A stretch of DNA of 64,000 bases. Source: Amycolatopsis tucumanensis. GTDB lineage: Bacteria; Actinomycetota; Actinomycetes; Mycobacteriales; Pseudonocardiaceae. How positions within the stretch are numbered: the stretch's first letter is position 1; every line of letters begins with the position of its first letter. The translations under genes and the position numbers were made by a program. This document shows, one piece after another, positions 25,323 through 33,277 of the stretch. The stretch is from assembly GCF_021654135.1 (NCBI RefSeq), contig NZ_JAKGSD010000022.1:25298-89297 (forward strand), written 5' to 3'. The notes beneath the pieces were generated by a model. The model was not told the origin of the DNA. It did not search any database and saw only the letters and a program-made list of their open reading frames with translations.

Positions 25323-26081
25323 TCAGGCATCCCGGCGCCGCAGCACCTCGTGCCCCACGACGAGCGCGGCGGTAGCCCACGCGGCGAGGATCAGCAGACC
25401 GGCCCACGACGGGTACGGCGGGACCAGCCCGGAGACCGGGTTCGGCTGCCCGGACGGCACGAGCGCCGCAGCGCCCGCGACACCGGGCATGTAGTTCACG
25501 ACCCCGAGCCCGAGCGAACCGGCCACCATCGCGGTCATCAGCATCACCAGGAACGCCACCGTGACGCTGCCCGCAACGCTGCGCAGCGCTGTCCCGATCC
25601 CGAGGCTGAGCAAACCGGTGAGCGCGAAGAAGGCCCCGTTCGCCACGCACGCCTGGATGATCTCGCCGGTCGACGCGGCACGCCCGAAACCGTCCATCAA
25701 CGGCGTCGCCACCGCGATCGCCACCGCCGCGACCACCACGCCGAGCACGAACAACACCGGAGCCAGCACCGCGCCCTTCGCAGCGAGGAACCGGCTCCGG
25801 ACCGGCACCCACTGCAATGTCCCTCGGATGCTGCCCGTCGCGTACTCGCCTGCGATGAACAGGCTCGCCAACGCGATCACCGCGAACTCGGCGAGGTAGA
25901 AACTCCCGCCCGCCACCAGATCCGGCGCCGACTCCTGCGTGCTGCGGTTGTAGGCCACGGAAGTGGCCGACGGCAGCACGAACACCAGCATCAGCACCAC
26001 CGCGCCGGCCAGGCCCCAGAAGGTCGAGCGCACGGACCAGAACTTGACCCACTCCGAGCGGATCGCCGCGGTCGTCGTCAT
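25323..26081 (-). CDS. ABC-2-type transporter permease
   Basis: The 252-residue protein has about six membrane helices in ABC-2 layout: TFWGLAGAVVLMLVFVLPSA, FYLAEFAVIALASLFIAGEYATGSIRGTL (the conserved E-x-x-TGSIR elbow), GAVLAPVLFVLGVVVAAVAIAVATPL, and three more. It is co-transcribed with the ATPase (4-nt overlap) and probably exports a drug, lipid or peptide. Confidence 0.9.
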   Translation of the reverse strand: MTTTAAIRSEWVKFWSVRSTFWGLAGAVVLMLVFVLPSATSVAYNRSTQESAPDLVAGGSFYLAEFAVIALASLFIAGEYATGSIRGTLQWVPVRSRFLAAKGAVLAPVLFVLGVVVAAVAIAVATPLMDGFGRAASTGEIIQACVANGAFFALTGLLSLGIGTALRSVAGSVTVAFLVMLMTAMVAGSLGLGVVNYMPGVAGAAALVPSGQPNPVSGLVPPYPSWAGLLILAAWATAALVVGHEVLRRRDA

Positions 26082-26992
26082 CGCACACCAGCCTTCCGCG
26101 CGGAGTCCGCGCCGTACTCGACCGCGTCCGCGGTCAGTTCCATGTACGCCTGCTCCAGCGACGCCCGCTCCTCGCTCAACCCGTGCAGCCGGACGCCCAG
26201 CTCGAAGGCCAGGTCGCCGATCGACTCCACCGTCACGCCGGTCACGAGCACCGAGTCGCCCTCGACCCGCGCGCCGGGCAGCTGGGCCGCCAGCCGTGCA
26301 CCGTCGGCCGGTTCCGCACAGCGGACCCGCACCACCGAACCGCCGGCGAGCAGCTCACCCAGCGGCGCGTCGGCCAGCAGGCGTCCCTTGCCGATGACGA
26401 GGAGGTGGTCGGCGGTCAGCTGCATCTCGCTCATCAGGTGGCTGGAGACCAGGATCGTCCGGCCCTCCGCGGCGAGCGAGCGCATCAGCTGCCGCACCCA
26501 GCGCACCCCGTCCGGGTCGAGACCGTTCACCGGCTCGTCGAACAACAGCACTCCCGGGTCGCCGAGCAGTGCCCCGGCGATGCCGAGCCGCTGCCCCATG
26601 CCGAGCGAGAACTGGCCGGCCCGCTTCCCCGCGACGTCCGACAACCCGACGGTGGCCAGCACCTCCTCGACGCGGCGGTCCGGGATGTCGTTGCTGCGGG
26701 CCATGGCCAGCAGGTGCTTGGCCGCCGAGCGGCCCGGGTGGAGCGCTTTGGCGTCCAGCAGCGCGCCCACCGTGCGCAGTGGCCACCGCAGGTCCCCGTA
26801 CCGCTTGCCGTCCACCAGTGCCTCGCCGGAGGTCGGGCGGTCCAGCCCCAGCACCATGCGCATCGTGGTCGACTTGCCTGCGCCGTTCGGGCCGAGGAAC
26901 CCGGTAACCTTGCCCGGCCGCACCGCGAAGGTGAGCTGGTCGACGGCGGTTTTCCCGCCGAAGCGCTTCGTCAGCGCGCGTACCGTGATCAT
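26078..26992 (-). CDS. ABC transporter ATP-binding protein (DrrA/CcmA type)
   Basis: The 304-residue ATPase has Walker A GPNGAGKST, signature FSLGMGQRLGIAGALL, Walker B LLFDEPVNGLDP, and switch His in SSHLMSEM. A C-terminal domain of about 90 residues follows (LLAGGSVVRVRCAEPADGARL), typical of exporters linked to resistance or lipid transport. ATG 26992 is used; the upstream in-frame extension is not conserved in this family. TACCGT about 9 nt upstream may be its -10 box. Confidence 0.92.
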   Translation of the reverse strand: MITVRALTKRFGGKTAVDQLTFAVRPGKVTGFLGPNGAGKSTTMRMVLGLDRPTSGEALVDGKRYGDLRWPLRTVGALLDAKALHPGRSAAKHLLAMARSNDIPDRRVEEVLATVGLSDVAGKRAGQFSLGMGQRLGIAGALLGDPGVLLFDEPVNGLDPDGVRWVRQLMRSLAAEGRTILVSSHLMSEMQLTADHLLVIGKGRLLADAPLGELLAGGSVVRVRCAEPADGARLAAQLPGARVEGDSVLVTGVTVESIGDLAFELGVRLHGLSEERASLEQAYMELTADAVEYGADSARKAGVR

Positions 26993-27072
26993 GGCCTCGA
27001 CGGTAGGAACCGGACACGCCGGGGCGCATCGGCCGAAGGGCATCCACGCACCTGCACTTTCGGCAGGGCAGA

Positions 27073-27861
27073 ATGCGCCCCATGATTTCCCGGCGCAGGG
27101 TGAGCCCGCTCGACGTGGCGATGCTGGCGCTGGCCGTCGTCTCCGTCGGCCTGGTCGTCTACGTCACGTTCTTCCCGCACTCGCCCGAAACGGCGCACCG
27201 CATCTTCGTCATCGACACCTCGATCTGCGGGGTGTTCCTGATCGAGTTCCTCTGGCGGTGGTCACGCGCCGGGTGGGACAAGCGCTTTCCGCTGCGCAAC
27301 TGGTACGAGATCCTCGGCATGATCCCGATCGCGCACCCCGCGCTGCGCAGTTTCCGGCTGCTGCGGATCGTGATCGTGATCGTGCGGCTGGCACGCACGG
27401 CCGACCGCGCGTTCGGCGAACTGTTCACACAGCGCCTGGTCGAGCGCATGTCCCGGCCGATCGTGTTGGCCATCAAGAAACCGATCACCATCGCGGTGCT
27501 CGACGAGGTCGTCAAGGTCATCGAGACCGGCAACTACCCGGAAAACCTGGCCAGGTCACTGGGCGAGAACCGGGAGACGTTGCGCGCCATCATCACCGAG
27601 AAGATCAAGGACGACCCGCAGGCGGGCAGACTGTCCAAGCTCCCGTTCCACGACGAGATCCTCCGGTCCCTTGTGGACACGACGATGCGGGTCATGCTCG
27701 AGGTGCTGATCGACCCGCGGACGGAAGCGTTCTTCGCCCACGTCGTGCGGGAGAACCGGGAGCAGATCCGGCAAGCGGTGGTGCTCGGCCTGCACGAGGA
27801 GGAGAACGAGGAGCTCGAGCGCGATCTGCCTGCCCGGCCGGAGCGGTTCTACGGCGCCTGA
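27073..27861 (+). CDS. Voltage-sensor-like membrane protein without a visible pore
   Basis: The 262-residue protein has about four N-terminal membrane segments (VAMLALAVVSVGLVVYVTFF; IFVIDTSICGVFLIEFLWRW; NWYEILGMIPIAHP; then RSFRLLRIVIVIVRLAR). The Asp/Glu in segment 2 and spaced arginines in segment 4 match S2 and S4 of voltage-gated cation channels. No selectivity filter such as TVGYG follows. The C-terminal 150 residues are soluble, charged and helical. It could be a voltage sensor or truncated ion transporter. ATG 27073 is used; ATG 27082 is possible. Confidence 0.75.
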   Translation: MRPMISRRRVSPLDVAMLALAVVSVGLVVYVTFFPHSPETAHRIFVIDTSICGVFLIEFLWRWSRAGWDKRFPLRNWYEILGMIPIAHPALRSFRLLRIVIVIVRLARTADRAFGELFTQRLVERMSRPIVLAIKKPITIAVLDEVVKVIETGNYPENLARSLGENRETLRAIITEKIKDDPQAGRLSKLPFHDEILRSLVDTTMRVMLEVLIDPRTEAFFAHVVRENREQIRQAVVLGLHEEENEELERDLPARPERFYGA

Positions 27862-30212
27862 GGGTCCGCAGGCCAGGCGTGTTTGGGGTAGCGCCCGCGC
27901 AGCTCCGCCCGCACAGCCGGATACCCGCTCGCCCAGAACGACTCCAGATCGCCGGTGACCGCCGCGGGGCGGCCGGCGGGGGAGAGCAGGTGCAGCACGA
28001 CCGGCACGCGCCCACCCGCGACCTTCGGGGTTTCCCGCCACCCGAACGCGAGCTGCAGCTTCACCGCGAGCACTGGCCGCCCGGACGCGTAGTCGAGCCG
28101 CAACCGCGACCCGGAGGGCACCTCGATCCGGTCCGGCGCCAGTTCGTCCAGCCGGCCGGCCTCCGGCCAGGGCAGCAGACGTCGCAACGCCGAGGCCGTG
28201 TCGATCCGCGCGAGGTCGGCGCGACGGCGAGCGCGGGACAGCTCCGGCTCCAGCCATTCGTCCACTCTGGACAACAGTGCGGCGTCGTCCACGGCGGGCC
28301 ACGGGTCGCCGAGGACGTCGTGCAGGAAGGCGATCCGCGCCCGCAGGCGCTCGGCCTCGGTCGACCACGTCAGGACGTTTCCCTCGCGGAGGCCGGTCAG
28401 CAGGGCCTCGCGCACGAGAGCGGGGTCCGGGTCCCGCAGCGGCCGGTCACGCAGGACGATCGCGCCCAGCCGCCGGACCCGCCGCGCCACCACGTCGCCG
28501 TTCCAGGACACGTCGTCGTGTTCGGTCACCAGGTTCGGGGCAGCCCGCACCGCGAGCTCTTCGTCCGCACGGGCCGCGAGGCGGATCACCCCGTGCGCGC
28601 GGCCGGGGTCACGCGTCGCCTCGGCCACGGCGAGCCATTCCGCGTCGCCGAGGCCGCCGCTCGTGGGCAGTTCCGCGGCGGTGCCACCCGCCATCAGGTA
28701 GACCGGCGAATCCGGCCCCCGCCGCCGGGCGAGCCGTTCCGGGTGGGCGAGCGCGACCACCAGCGCCGGGTCGGGCGCTTCCGGGCCGCCGGGCACCAGC
28801 CGCTCCAGGCGCCGCACCTCGGCATGCCAGCGTGATCCGCGCTCGTCGCGCAGGCGGCGCAGCTCGGCCTCGACGTCGGTGAGCGTGCCGCCCGCGTCCA
28901 TCAGCGCCACCACCTCCGCTGCGCAACGGGCGCCGACCTGGGCGGCCCCGTCGAGCAGCGCGCGGGCGAGGCGCGGGTGCAGGCCCAGCTCGGCCATGCG
29001 CCGGCCGCGTTCGGTGACCGTGTCGCCGTCCAGCGCGCCGAGCGTGCGGAGCAGGTCCTGGCCGGCGGCGAGCGGGCCGTCCGGTGGCGGATCCCACCAG
29101 GACAGGCCCGCGCCGTCGGGTGTCGACCAGCAGGCCAGCTCCAGCGCGAGCCGGGCCAGTTCGGCGGTGCGGATCTCCGGTTCGGGGTAGGCGGGCAGGC
29201 TGGCCTGCTCGTGCTGCGGCCAGCAGCGGTACGCCCGGCCGGGCGCCTCCCGCCCGGCCCGGCCCGCCCGCTGCTCGGCCACGGCCGCCGACACCCGGAC
29301 GGTCGCCAGGCCGGGCAGGCCGCGGCGGTGGTCCACCCGGGGCACCCGGGTCTGCCCGGAGTCGACGACCGCCCGCACACCCGGCACGGTCAGGCTCGAC
29401 TCGGCCACCGCGGTCGCCAGCACCACGCGGCGGCGGTCGCCGGGGCGCAGCGCCGCGTCCTGCTTGCCGGGCGCGAGCCTGCCGTGCAGGGGCAGCACGT
29501 CCACGTCCGGGAGGTCGAGCAACCCGCTGACCCGCGCGATCTCGCCCACGCCGGGCAGGAACGCCAAGACGTCGCCGTCGCCTTCGGCGAGCGCCCTGCG
29601 CACCGCCCGGGCGACGCACGCCTCGATCCGTTCGCCGCGGGCGGGTGGGACGTAGGTCGTCTCGACCTGGTAGGTGCGCGCCTGCGCGGTGACCACCGGC
29701 GCCCCGCCGAGCAGGTCCGCGAGCCGCCCGGACGCGACGGTGGCCGACGTCGCGAGCAGGCGCAGGTCGTCCCGCAGCCCGGCACGCACGTCCAGCAGGA
29801 GGGCGAGCAGCAGGTCGGCGTCCAGGTGCCGCTCGTGGCACTCGTCGAGCAGCACGGTCGCGACGCCGGGCAGTTCCGGGTCGTTCTGCACGCGCCGGAC
29901 CAGCAGGCCGGAGGTGACCACCTCGACGCGCGTGCGCTTCGACACCTTCCGGTCGCCGCGCACGGAGTAGCCGACGGTCTCGCCCACCGGTTCGCCGAGC
30001 AGCGCGGCCATCCGGGCGGCCGCCGCACGCGCGGCGAGGCGGCGCGGCTCGGCCACCACGACGCGGCCGTCCGTCCGGGTCATCAAGTCCAGCGGGACGA
30101 GCGTCGTCTTGCCGGTCCCGGGCGGTGCGACCAGCACCGCGGTGCCGTGACCGGACAGGGCGTCGGCGAGTTCGCCGAGGACCGCGCGGACGGGGAGATC
30201 GGGCAGGTTCAT
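27849..30212 (-). CDS. hrpB: ATP-dependent helicase HrpB
   Basis: The 787-residue DEAH/DExH-type helicase shows Walker A VAPPGTGKTTLVPL (motif I, about residues 27-40), AEPRRLAARAAA (Ia), VLLDECHERHLDADLL (II), LLATSATV (III), the C-terminal RecA motifs VLATAVAESSLTVPGVRAVVDSG (V) and EQRAGRAGREAPGRAYR (VI), and the long HrpB-specific C-terminal domain. Its cellular role is poorly defined in any organism. The 3' end overlaps the convergent voltage-sensor-like gene by 13 nt. Confidence 0.94.
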   Translation of the reverse strand: MNLPDLPVRAVLGELADALSGHGTAVLVAPPGTGKTTLVPLDLMTRTDGRVVVAEPRRLAARAAAARMAALLGEPVGETVGYSVRGDRKVSKRTRVEVVTSGLLVRRVQNDPELPGVATVLLDECHERHLDADLLLALLLDVRAGLRDDLRLLATSATVASGRLADLLGGAPVVTAQARTYQVETTYVPPARGERIEACVARAVRRALAEGDGDVLAFLPGVGEIARVSGLLDLPDVDVLPLHGRLAPGKQDAALRPGDRRRVVLATAVAESSLTVPGVRAVVDSGQTRVPRVDHRRGLPGLATVRVSAAVAEQRAGRAGREAPGRAYRCWPQHEQASLPAYPEPEIRTAELARLALELACWSTPDGAGLSWWDPPPDGPLAAGQDLLRTLGALDGDTVTERGRRMAELGLHPRLARALLDGAAQVGARCAAEVVALMDAGGTLTDVEAELRRLRDERGSRWHAEVRRLERLVPGGPEAPDPALVVALAHPERLARRRGPDSPVYLMAGGTAAELPTSGGLGDAEWLAVAEATRDPGRAHGVIRLAARADEELAVRAAPNLVTEHDDVSWNGDVVARRVRRLGAIVLRDRPLRDPDPALVREALLTGLREGNVLTWSTEAERLRARIAFLHDVLGDPWPAVDDAALLSRVDEWLEPELSRARRRADLARIDTASALRRLLPWPEAGRLDELAPDRIEVPSGSRLRLDYASGRPVLAVKLQLAFGWRETPKVAGGRVPVVLHLLSPAGRPAAVTGDLESFWASGYPAVRAELRGRYPKHAWPADPQAP

Positions 30213-30319
30213 GGCGTGAGCAACCGTAGACGGTGGGCGGTGGCTGAGTCCCTCGTCACCCGGACGTATGGCATTCGCGTGCTGGCCCCGGAACTCACAG
30301 GTTTCTCAGGGCAGGCCGC

Positions 30320-30325
30320 TAGCCT
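30320..30325 (+). promoter_or_regulatory. -10 box of the MauE/DoxX gene, leaderless
   Basis: TAGCCT lies 6 nt before GTG 30332, without a ribosome-binding sequence. Confidence 0.5.
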
Positions 30326-30331
30326 GGGTCC

Positions 30332-30838
30332 GTGTTCCGCCCGTCCCCCTCCGTGCTCGACGCCGTCGGCACCCTCGTGCGGCTCGGCCTGGCCGCGGTG
30401 TGGCTGGTCTCCGGGATCGCCAAGATCAGCGACTCCGGGCAGACGTACCTGGCCGTCAAGGCCTACGACGTCCTGCCCGACGCGCTGCTGCACCCGGTGG
30501 CGACCGCGTTGCCGCTGCTGGAGCTGGCCCTCGGCGTCTTCCTGCTGCTCGGGCTCGCCACGCGCTGGGTGGCCGTCGCTTCGGCCGTGCTGCTGGTGGT
30601 GTTCATCGCCGGGGTGGCCCAGTCGTGGGCGCGGGGCCTGACCATCGACTGCGGTTGTTTCGGCGGCGGTGGCGAGGTGGCGGCGGGGCAGACCCGGTAC
30701 CCCCAGGAAATCGCCCGTGACGTGGGCTTCCTGGTCCTGGCCTGCTGGCTGGTCGTGCGCCCGGCGAGCCGGTTCGCGCTGGACGGCTGGCTTCGCGGCG
30801 GCGCGCCGCAGGCCGAGCTGGAAGAAGAGAGGATCTGA
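30332..30838 (+). CDS. MauE/DoxX-like membrane protein
   Basis: The 168-residue protein has four membrane helices (LVRLGLAAVWLVSGIAKI; LLHPVATALPLLELALGVFLLLGLA; WVAVASAVLLVVFIAGVAQSW; ARDVGFLVLACWLVV) and a CxC pair in TIDCGCFGGGG. This matches MauE-type proteins, which support periplasmic disulphide chemistry. The next gene encodes a DsbA-like thioredoxin, so the two probably form an electron-transfer or oxidative-folding pair at the membrane. Confidence 0.85.
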   Translation: MFRPSPSVLDAVGTLVRLGLAAVWLVSGIAKISDSGQTYLAVKAYDVLPDALLHPVATALPLLELALGVFLLLGLATRWVAVASAVLLVVFIAGVAQSWARGLTIDCGCFGGGGEVAAGQTRYPQEIARDVGFLVLACWLVVRPASRFALDGWLRGGAPQAELEEERI

Positions 30839-30843
30839 AGAAC

Positions 30844-31623
30844 GTGGGTGGAGCGGAACGGTCCGCGCGCAAGCGCCGCCAGCAGCAGTCCGCGGCGGCC
30901 AGGGCGGTGACCCAGGCCCGCGGTGGTGGCGGCCCCAGCCGGAAGACGATCGTGTCGGTGGTCGCGGTGGTGGTGCTGGCCGCGGTGGTCATCGGCGGGG
31001 TGATCTGGACGAACGCGTCGAAGAACGAGACCGAGGGCACGACCATCACGCCCCAGACGGCGGCGGCCGCGCTGGACACCGCGGACGAGCGCCAGGGCGC
31101 CACGGTCGTCTCGGGCAAGGCCGACGCCAAGGTCAAGCTCGACATCTGGGCCGACTTCCTGTGCCCCTACTGCGCGCAGCTCCAGCAGAAGTACGGGACG
31201 CAGATCGAGGAGCAGATCCAGGCCGGGAACGTGCAGGTCACGTACCACATGATCCCGCTGCTGAACAACCAGTCGGACCCGGCGGGCTACTCGCTGGACT
31301 CGGCGAACGCCTCCCTGTGCGCGGCGGACCAGGGCAAGTTCACGCCCTTCCACGACAGCCTGTTCGCCTCCCAGCCGGAGGAGGGCAAGCGTGGCTACGA
31401 CAAGGCCCAGCTGATCAAACTGGGGCAGGACCTGGGCATCACCGCGCCCGAGTTCGCGACGTGCGTGAACGGCGGCACCTACGACCAGCAGCTCAACGCT
31501 GCGCTGGCCGAGGTCTCGAAGGACCCGAACTTCCAGGGCACCCCCACGGTCCTGCACAACGGCCAGGTCATCAACTGGACGCAGGACGGCTGGCTGACGA
31601 ACCTGGTCAACCAGGCGGGATGA
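30844..31623 (+). CDS. Membrane-anchored DsbA-like thioredoxin-fold protein
   Basis: The 259-residue protein has a basic cytoplasmic N-terminus, one membrane anchor (IVSVVAVVVLAAVVIGGVIW, about residues 37-56) and an outer thioredoxin-fold domain with active site FLCPYCAQL (CPYC) and the cis-Pro segment QGTPTVLHNG. It is expected to oxidise or isomerise thiols in secreted proteins. It lies 5 nt after the MauE-like gene and is followed by a strong hairpin. Confidence 0.9.
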   Translation: MGGAERSARKRRQQQSAAARAVTQARGGGGPSRKTIVSVVAVVVLAAVVIGGVIWTNASKNETEGTTITPQTAAAALDTADERQGATVVSGKADAKVKLDIWADFLCPYCAQLQQKYGTQIEEQIQAGNVQVTYHMIPLLNNQSDPAGYSLDSANASLCAADQGKFTPFHDSLFASQPEEGKRGYDKAQLIKLGQDLGITAPEFATCVNGGTYDQQLNAALAEVSKDPNFQGTPTVLHNGQVINWTQDGWLTNLVNQAG

Positions 31624-31628
31624 ACCGA

Positions 31629-31664
31629 CGCGGGGGGTCGGTCTCGCACGACCGACCCCCCGCG
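31629..31664 (+). terminator. Hairpin after the DsbA-like gene
   Basis: CGCGGGGGGTCGGT and ACCGACCCCCCGCG form a perfect 14-bp stem with an 8-nt loop. No T-run follows, as is common for high-GC terminators. Confidence 0.7.
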
Positions 31665-31727
31665 AAACGGCCATCCCGGTGTCATGTAAAGTAGTCGCAG
31701 ACGAGATGCGGAGTACAACTTCGCTCC

Positions 31728-31800
31728 GGGGCTATGGCGCAGCTGGTAGCGCACCACACTGGCAGTGTGGGGGTCAGGGGTTCGAGTCCCCTTAGCTCCA
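31728..31800 (+). tRNA. tRNA-Ala (GGC)
   Basis: The cloverleaf has anticodon GGC in loop CTGGCAG, acceptor GGGGCTA/TAGCTCC with the G3-U70 wobble that defines alanine tRNA, and TTCGAGTCC in the T-arm. CCA is not encoded. TACAAC (31714-31719) is a candidate -10 box. A strong terminator follows, and the accessory region begins directly after it. Confidence 0.97.
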
Positions 31801-31811
31801 CAGTTTTCAAG

Positions 31812-31854
31812 ATCGCCTGACCTGCTTGAACTTGCAGGTCAGGCGATATTTTTT
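31812..31854 (+). terminator. Intrinsic terminator after tRNA-Ala
   Basis: ATCGCCTGACCTGC and GCAGGTCAGGCGAT form a perfect 14-bp stem followed by ATTTTTT. The next 250 nt up to 32114 are AT-richer and contain no convincing gene. Confidence 0.95.
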
Positions 31855-31932
31855 GGTGCACCTAAAATTTGTCCATTATGGATCGCGCTTCAGTTACCGT
31901 TCAGTAGGTGGGGCAAAACTGGGGCAGCGCCT

Positions 31933-31953
31933 GACCCCATTTGAAATGGGGTC
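31933..31953. repeat. Palindrome in the AT-richer region after tRNA-Ala
   Basis: GACCCCATTT-G-AAATGGGGTC is a perfect 10-bp inverted repeat with a single central base. Function unknown; the place, 130 nt past the tRNA, suits an element-end or recombination-directionality site, but this is inference. Confidence 0.65.
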
Positions 31954-32114
31954 GCGAAACCCGGCCCCAGGGTGGTCCTCCATCCGGGTGATCTTCCCGA
32001 GTGGATTTGGTGGCGGCCGAGGCGACCCGGTCAGGAGCGGTGGACGACGGCTGGCGACCGTGTAGCCCGTCGCGCATGCTGGAGGGGCCCGCCGGGGACG
32101 TGAGGGGGACAAGC

Positions 32115-32468
32115 ATGAGCGCCGGAATCGGGGGCACGCTTCAGGCTAGGTTCAGCGCGGCGATCATGCTGGGCATTGGTGACGACGATGCCGTTGAGTG
32201 CGTGGTCGAGCAGGACTTCATGACCGAGCAAAAGGCTCGTCAATGGATCGAGCAGACCCTCCCGGCCACCCGTATGCCGGAGTGGGTCTACCGGCGCCCG
32301 CATGGCGCAGCCGGAGGCTTCCTGTTCGCCATCTACCGCGAGGGTTTCCGCGTCCACGATGACGACGGGGCTTCCCATTGGGAGGAATACCCGGACGACG
32401 CTCCCGAGCACACTGCGGATCTGGTCGATGGTCTTGTGACTTGGTGGCCAAGGGCTGAGTCCTGGTAA
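32115..32468 (+). CDS. Hypothetical protein, 117 aa
   Basis: The acidic soluble protein carries DDAVECVVEQDFMTEQKARQW and a tryptophan-rich end (DGLVTWWPRAESW). A GAGGGGG ribosome site precedes ATG 32115. No recognised domain. It is the first gene after tRNA-Ala, in the accessory region. Confidence 0.6.
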   Translation: MSAGIGGTLQARFSAAIMLGIGDDDAVECVVEQDFMTEQKARQWIEQTLPATRMPEWVYRRPHGAAGGFLFAIYREGFRVHDDDGASHWEEYPDDAPEHTADLVDGLVTWWPRAESW

Positions 32469-32678
32469 ATGGCTGCAGCCCTGCGGTAGGGGGCTTCACG
32501 CCGGGAAGAGCGCGGGCCGAACGGGACGAGGCGGTGCGGGCGTGGCACGCCCAGCCCCGAACCAGGTGCCGAGACCTTACAGAGCCGGTAGCCCACGGGT
32601 GTCACCTGCGGCGACTCGCCGCCGCGAATAGTTCGCGAATATCTTGACCGACTTTTTTAAGTGTGCGACGATGGGGCC

Positions 32679-33275
32679 ATGCTCCCGGACGTGATCTCGG
32701 AGGACGAGGCTCAGGCCCTCCTTGCTCCCCACCTCTCCAAGCTCGCCGAGGTGTGCGCCGCCGGCCTGCCCAGTTGGGAAGCGCTCCCGCCCGAGCAGAC
32801 GATGAAGCAGAGCAAGTTGAGCCGAGCGACGTGGATCAGTGCTGCGATGGCAGCGAAGGCCCGCGAGTTGTTCGACAGTGAGCCGGGCGTCGATGTGTGT
32901 GAGAAGCGGGGGTTCCTGACCCTCACCTTCAGCGGTCGCCTCGTCGTGAGGTTCAAGAAGTTCAGCGGTCGGAATCTTCGCACGTCGGGGATACAGACGC
33001 TCCAGCGTCAGGCGTTCGAGTCGCAGCAGTTGAGCCTCGATGGTTTGACCGTGACCACGCTCGTCGCCGGGTACCTGTTGGACAAGCTCGAGCAGGAGTA
33101 TGCCCGGTTGGCGATCGTGTGCCCGTTCAACGGGGACAACCTGTGGGAGATTAACCTGCAGATCCCGGGTGCGGGCGACGCTACGGTGGTTCCGATCGGT
33201 CCGAAGCCGACGCCACTTCCGGCCGTCGTAGTGGAGAGCGCTCACAAGAAGAAGACCAGCGAAGAGCAGGAGTAA
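32679..33275 (+). CDS. Unknown partner of the XRE-ImmA gene, 198 aa
   Basis: The soluble protein has a helical N-terminal half (SEDEAQALLAPHLSKLAEVC; AAMAAKARELFDSEPGV) and a mixed C-terminal half with LTLTFSGRLVVRFKKF and YARLAIVCPFNGDNLWEINL, ending in a charged KKKTSEEQE tail. ATG 32679 follows a TTGACC box by about 30 nt; GTG 32661 is an alternative. The gene ends 2 nt before the XRE-ImmA start, so the two are an operon. It might be the toxin or effector of a toxin-antitoxin or phage-defence pair; nothing in the sequence proves this. Confidence 0.7.
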   Translation: MLPDVISEDEAQALLAPHLSKLAEVCAAGLPSWEALPPEQTMKQSKLSRATWISAAMAAKARELFDSEPGVDVCEKRGFLTLTFSGRLVVRFKKFSGRNLRTSGIQTLQRQAFESQQLSLDGLTVTTLVAGYLLDKLEQEYARLAIVCPFNGDNLWEINLQIPGAGDATVVPIGPKPTPLPAVVVESAHKKKTSEEQE

Positions 33276-33277
33276 CG

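Noticed and set aside
24648..28835. A 1395-codon open frame on the plus strand
   Set aside because: It spans several well-supported genes on both strands and shows Arg/Pro-rich shadow composition typical of high-GC DNA.
31781..31801. Possible attL at the 3' end of tRNA-Ala
   Set aside because: A direct repeat of the tRNA 3' end was looked for in the accessory region and not found, so no attachment site is annotated.
31826..32065. A 79-codon frame after tRNA-Ala, considered as the tail of an integrase
   Set aside because: No integrase catalytic residues (R-H-R-Y) are visible, and the sequence spans a terminator and a palindrome. The idea of an integrase remnant could not be supported.
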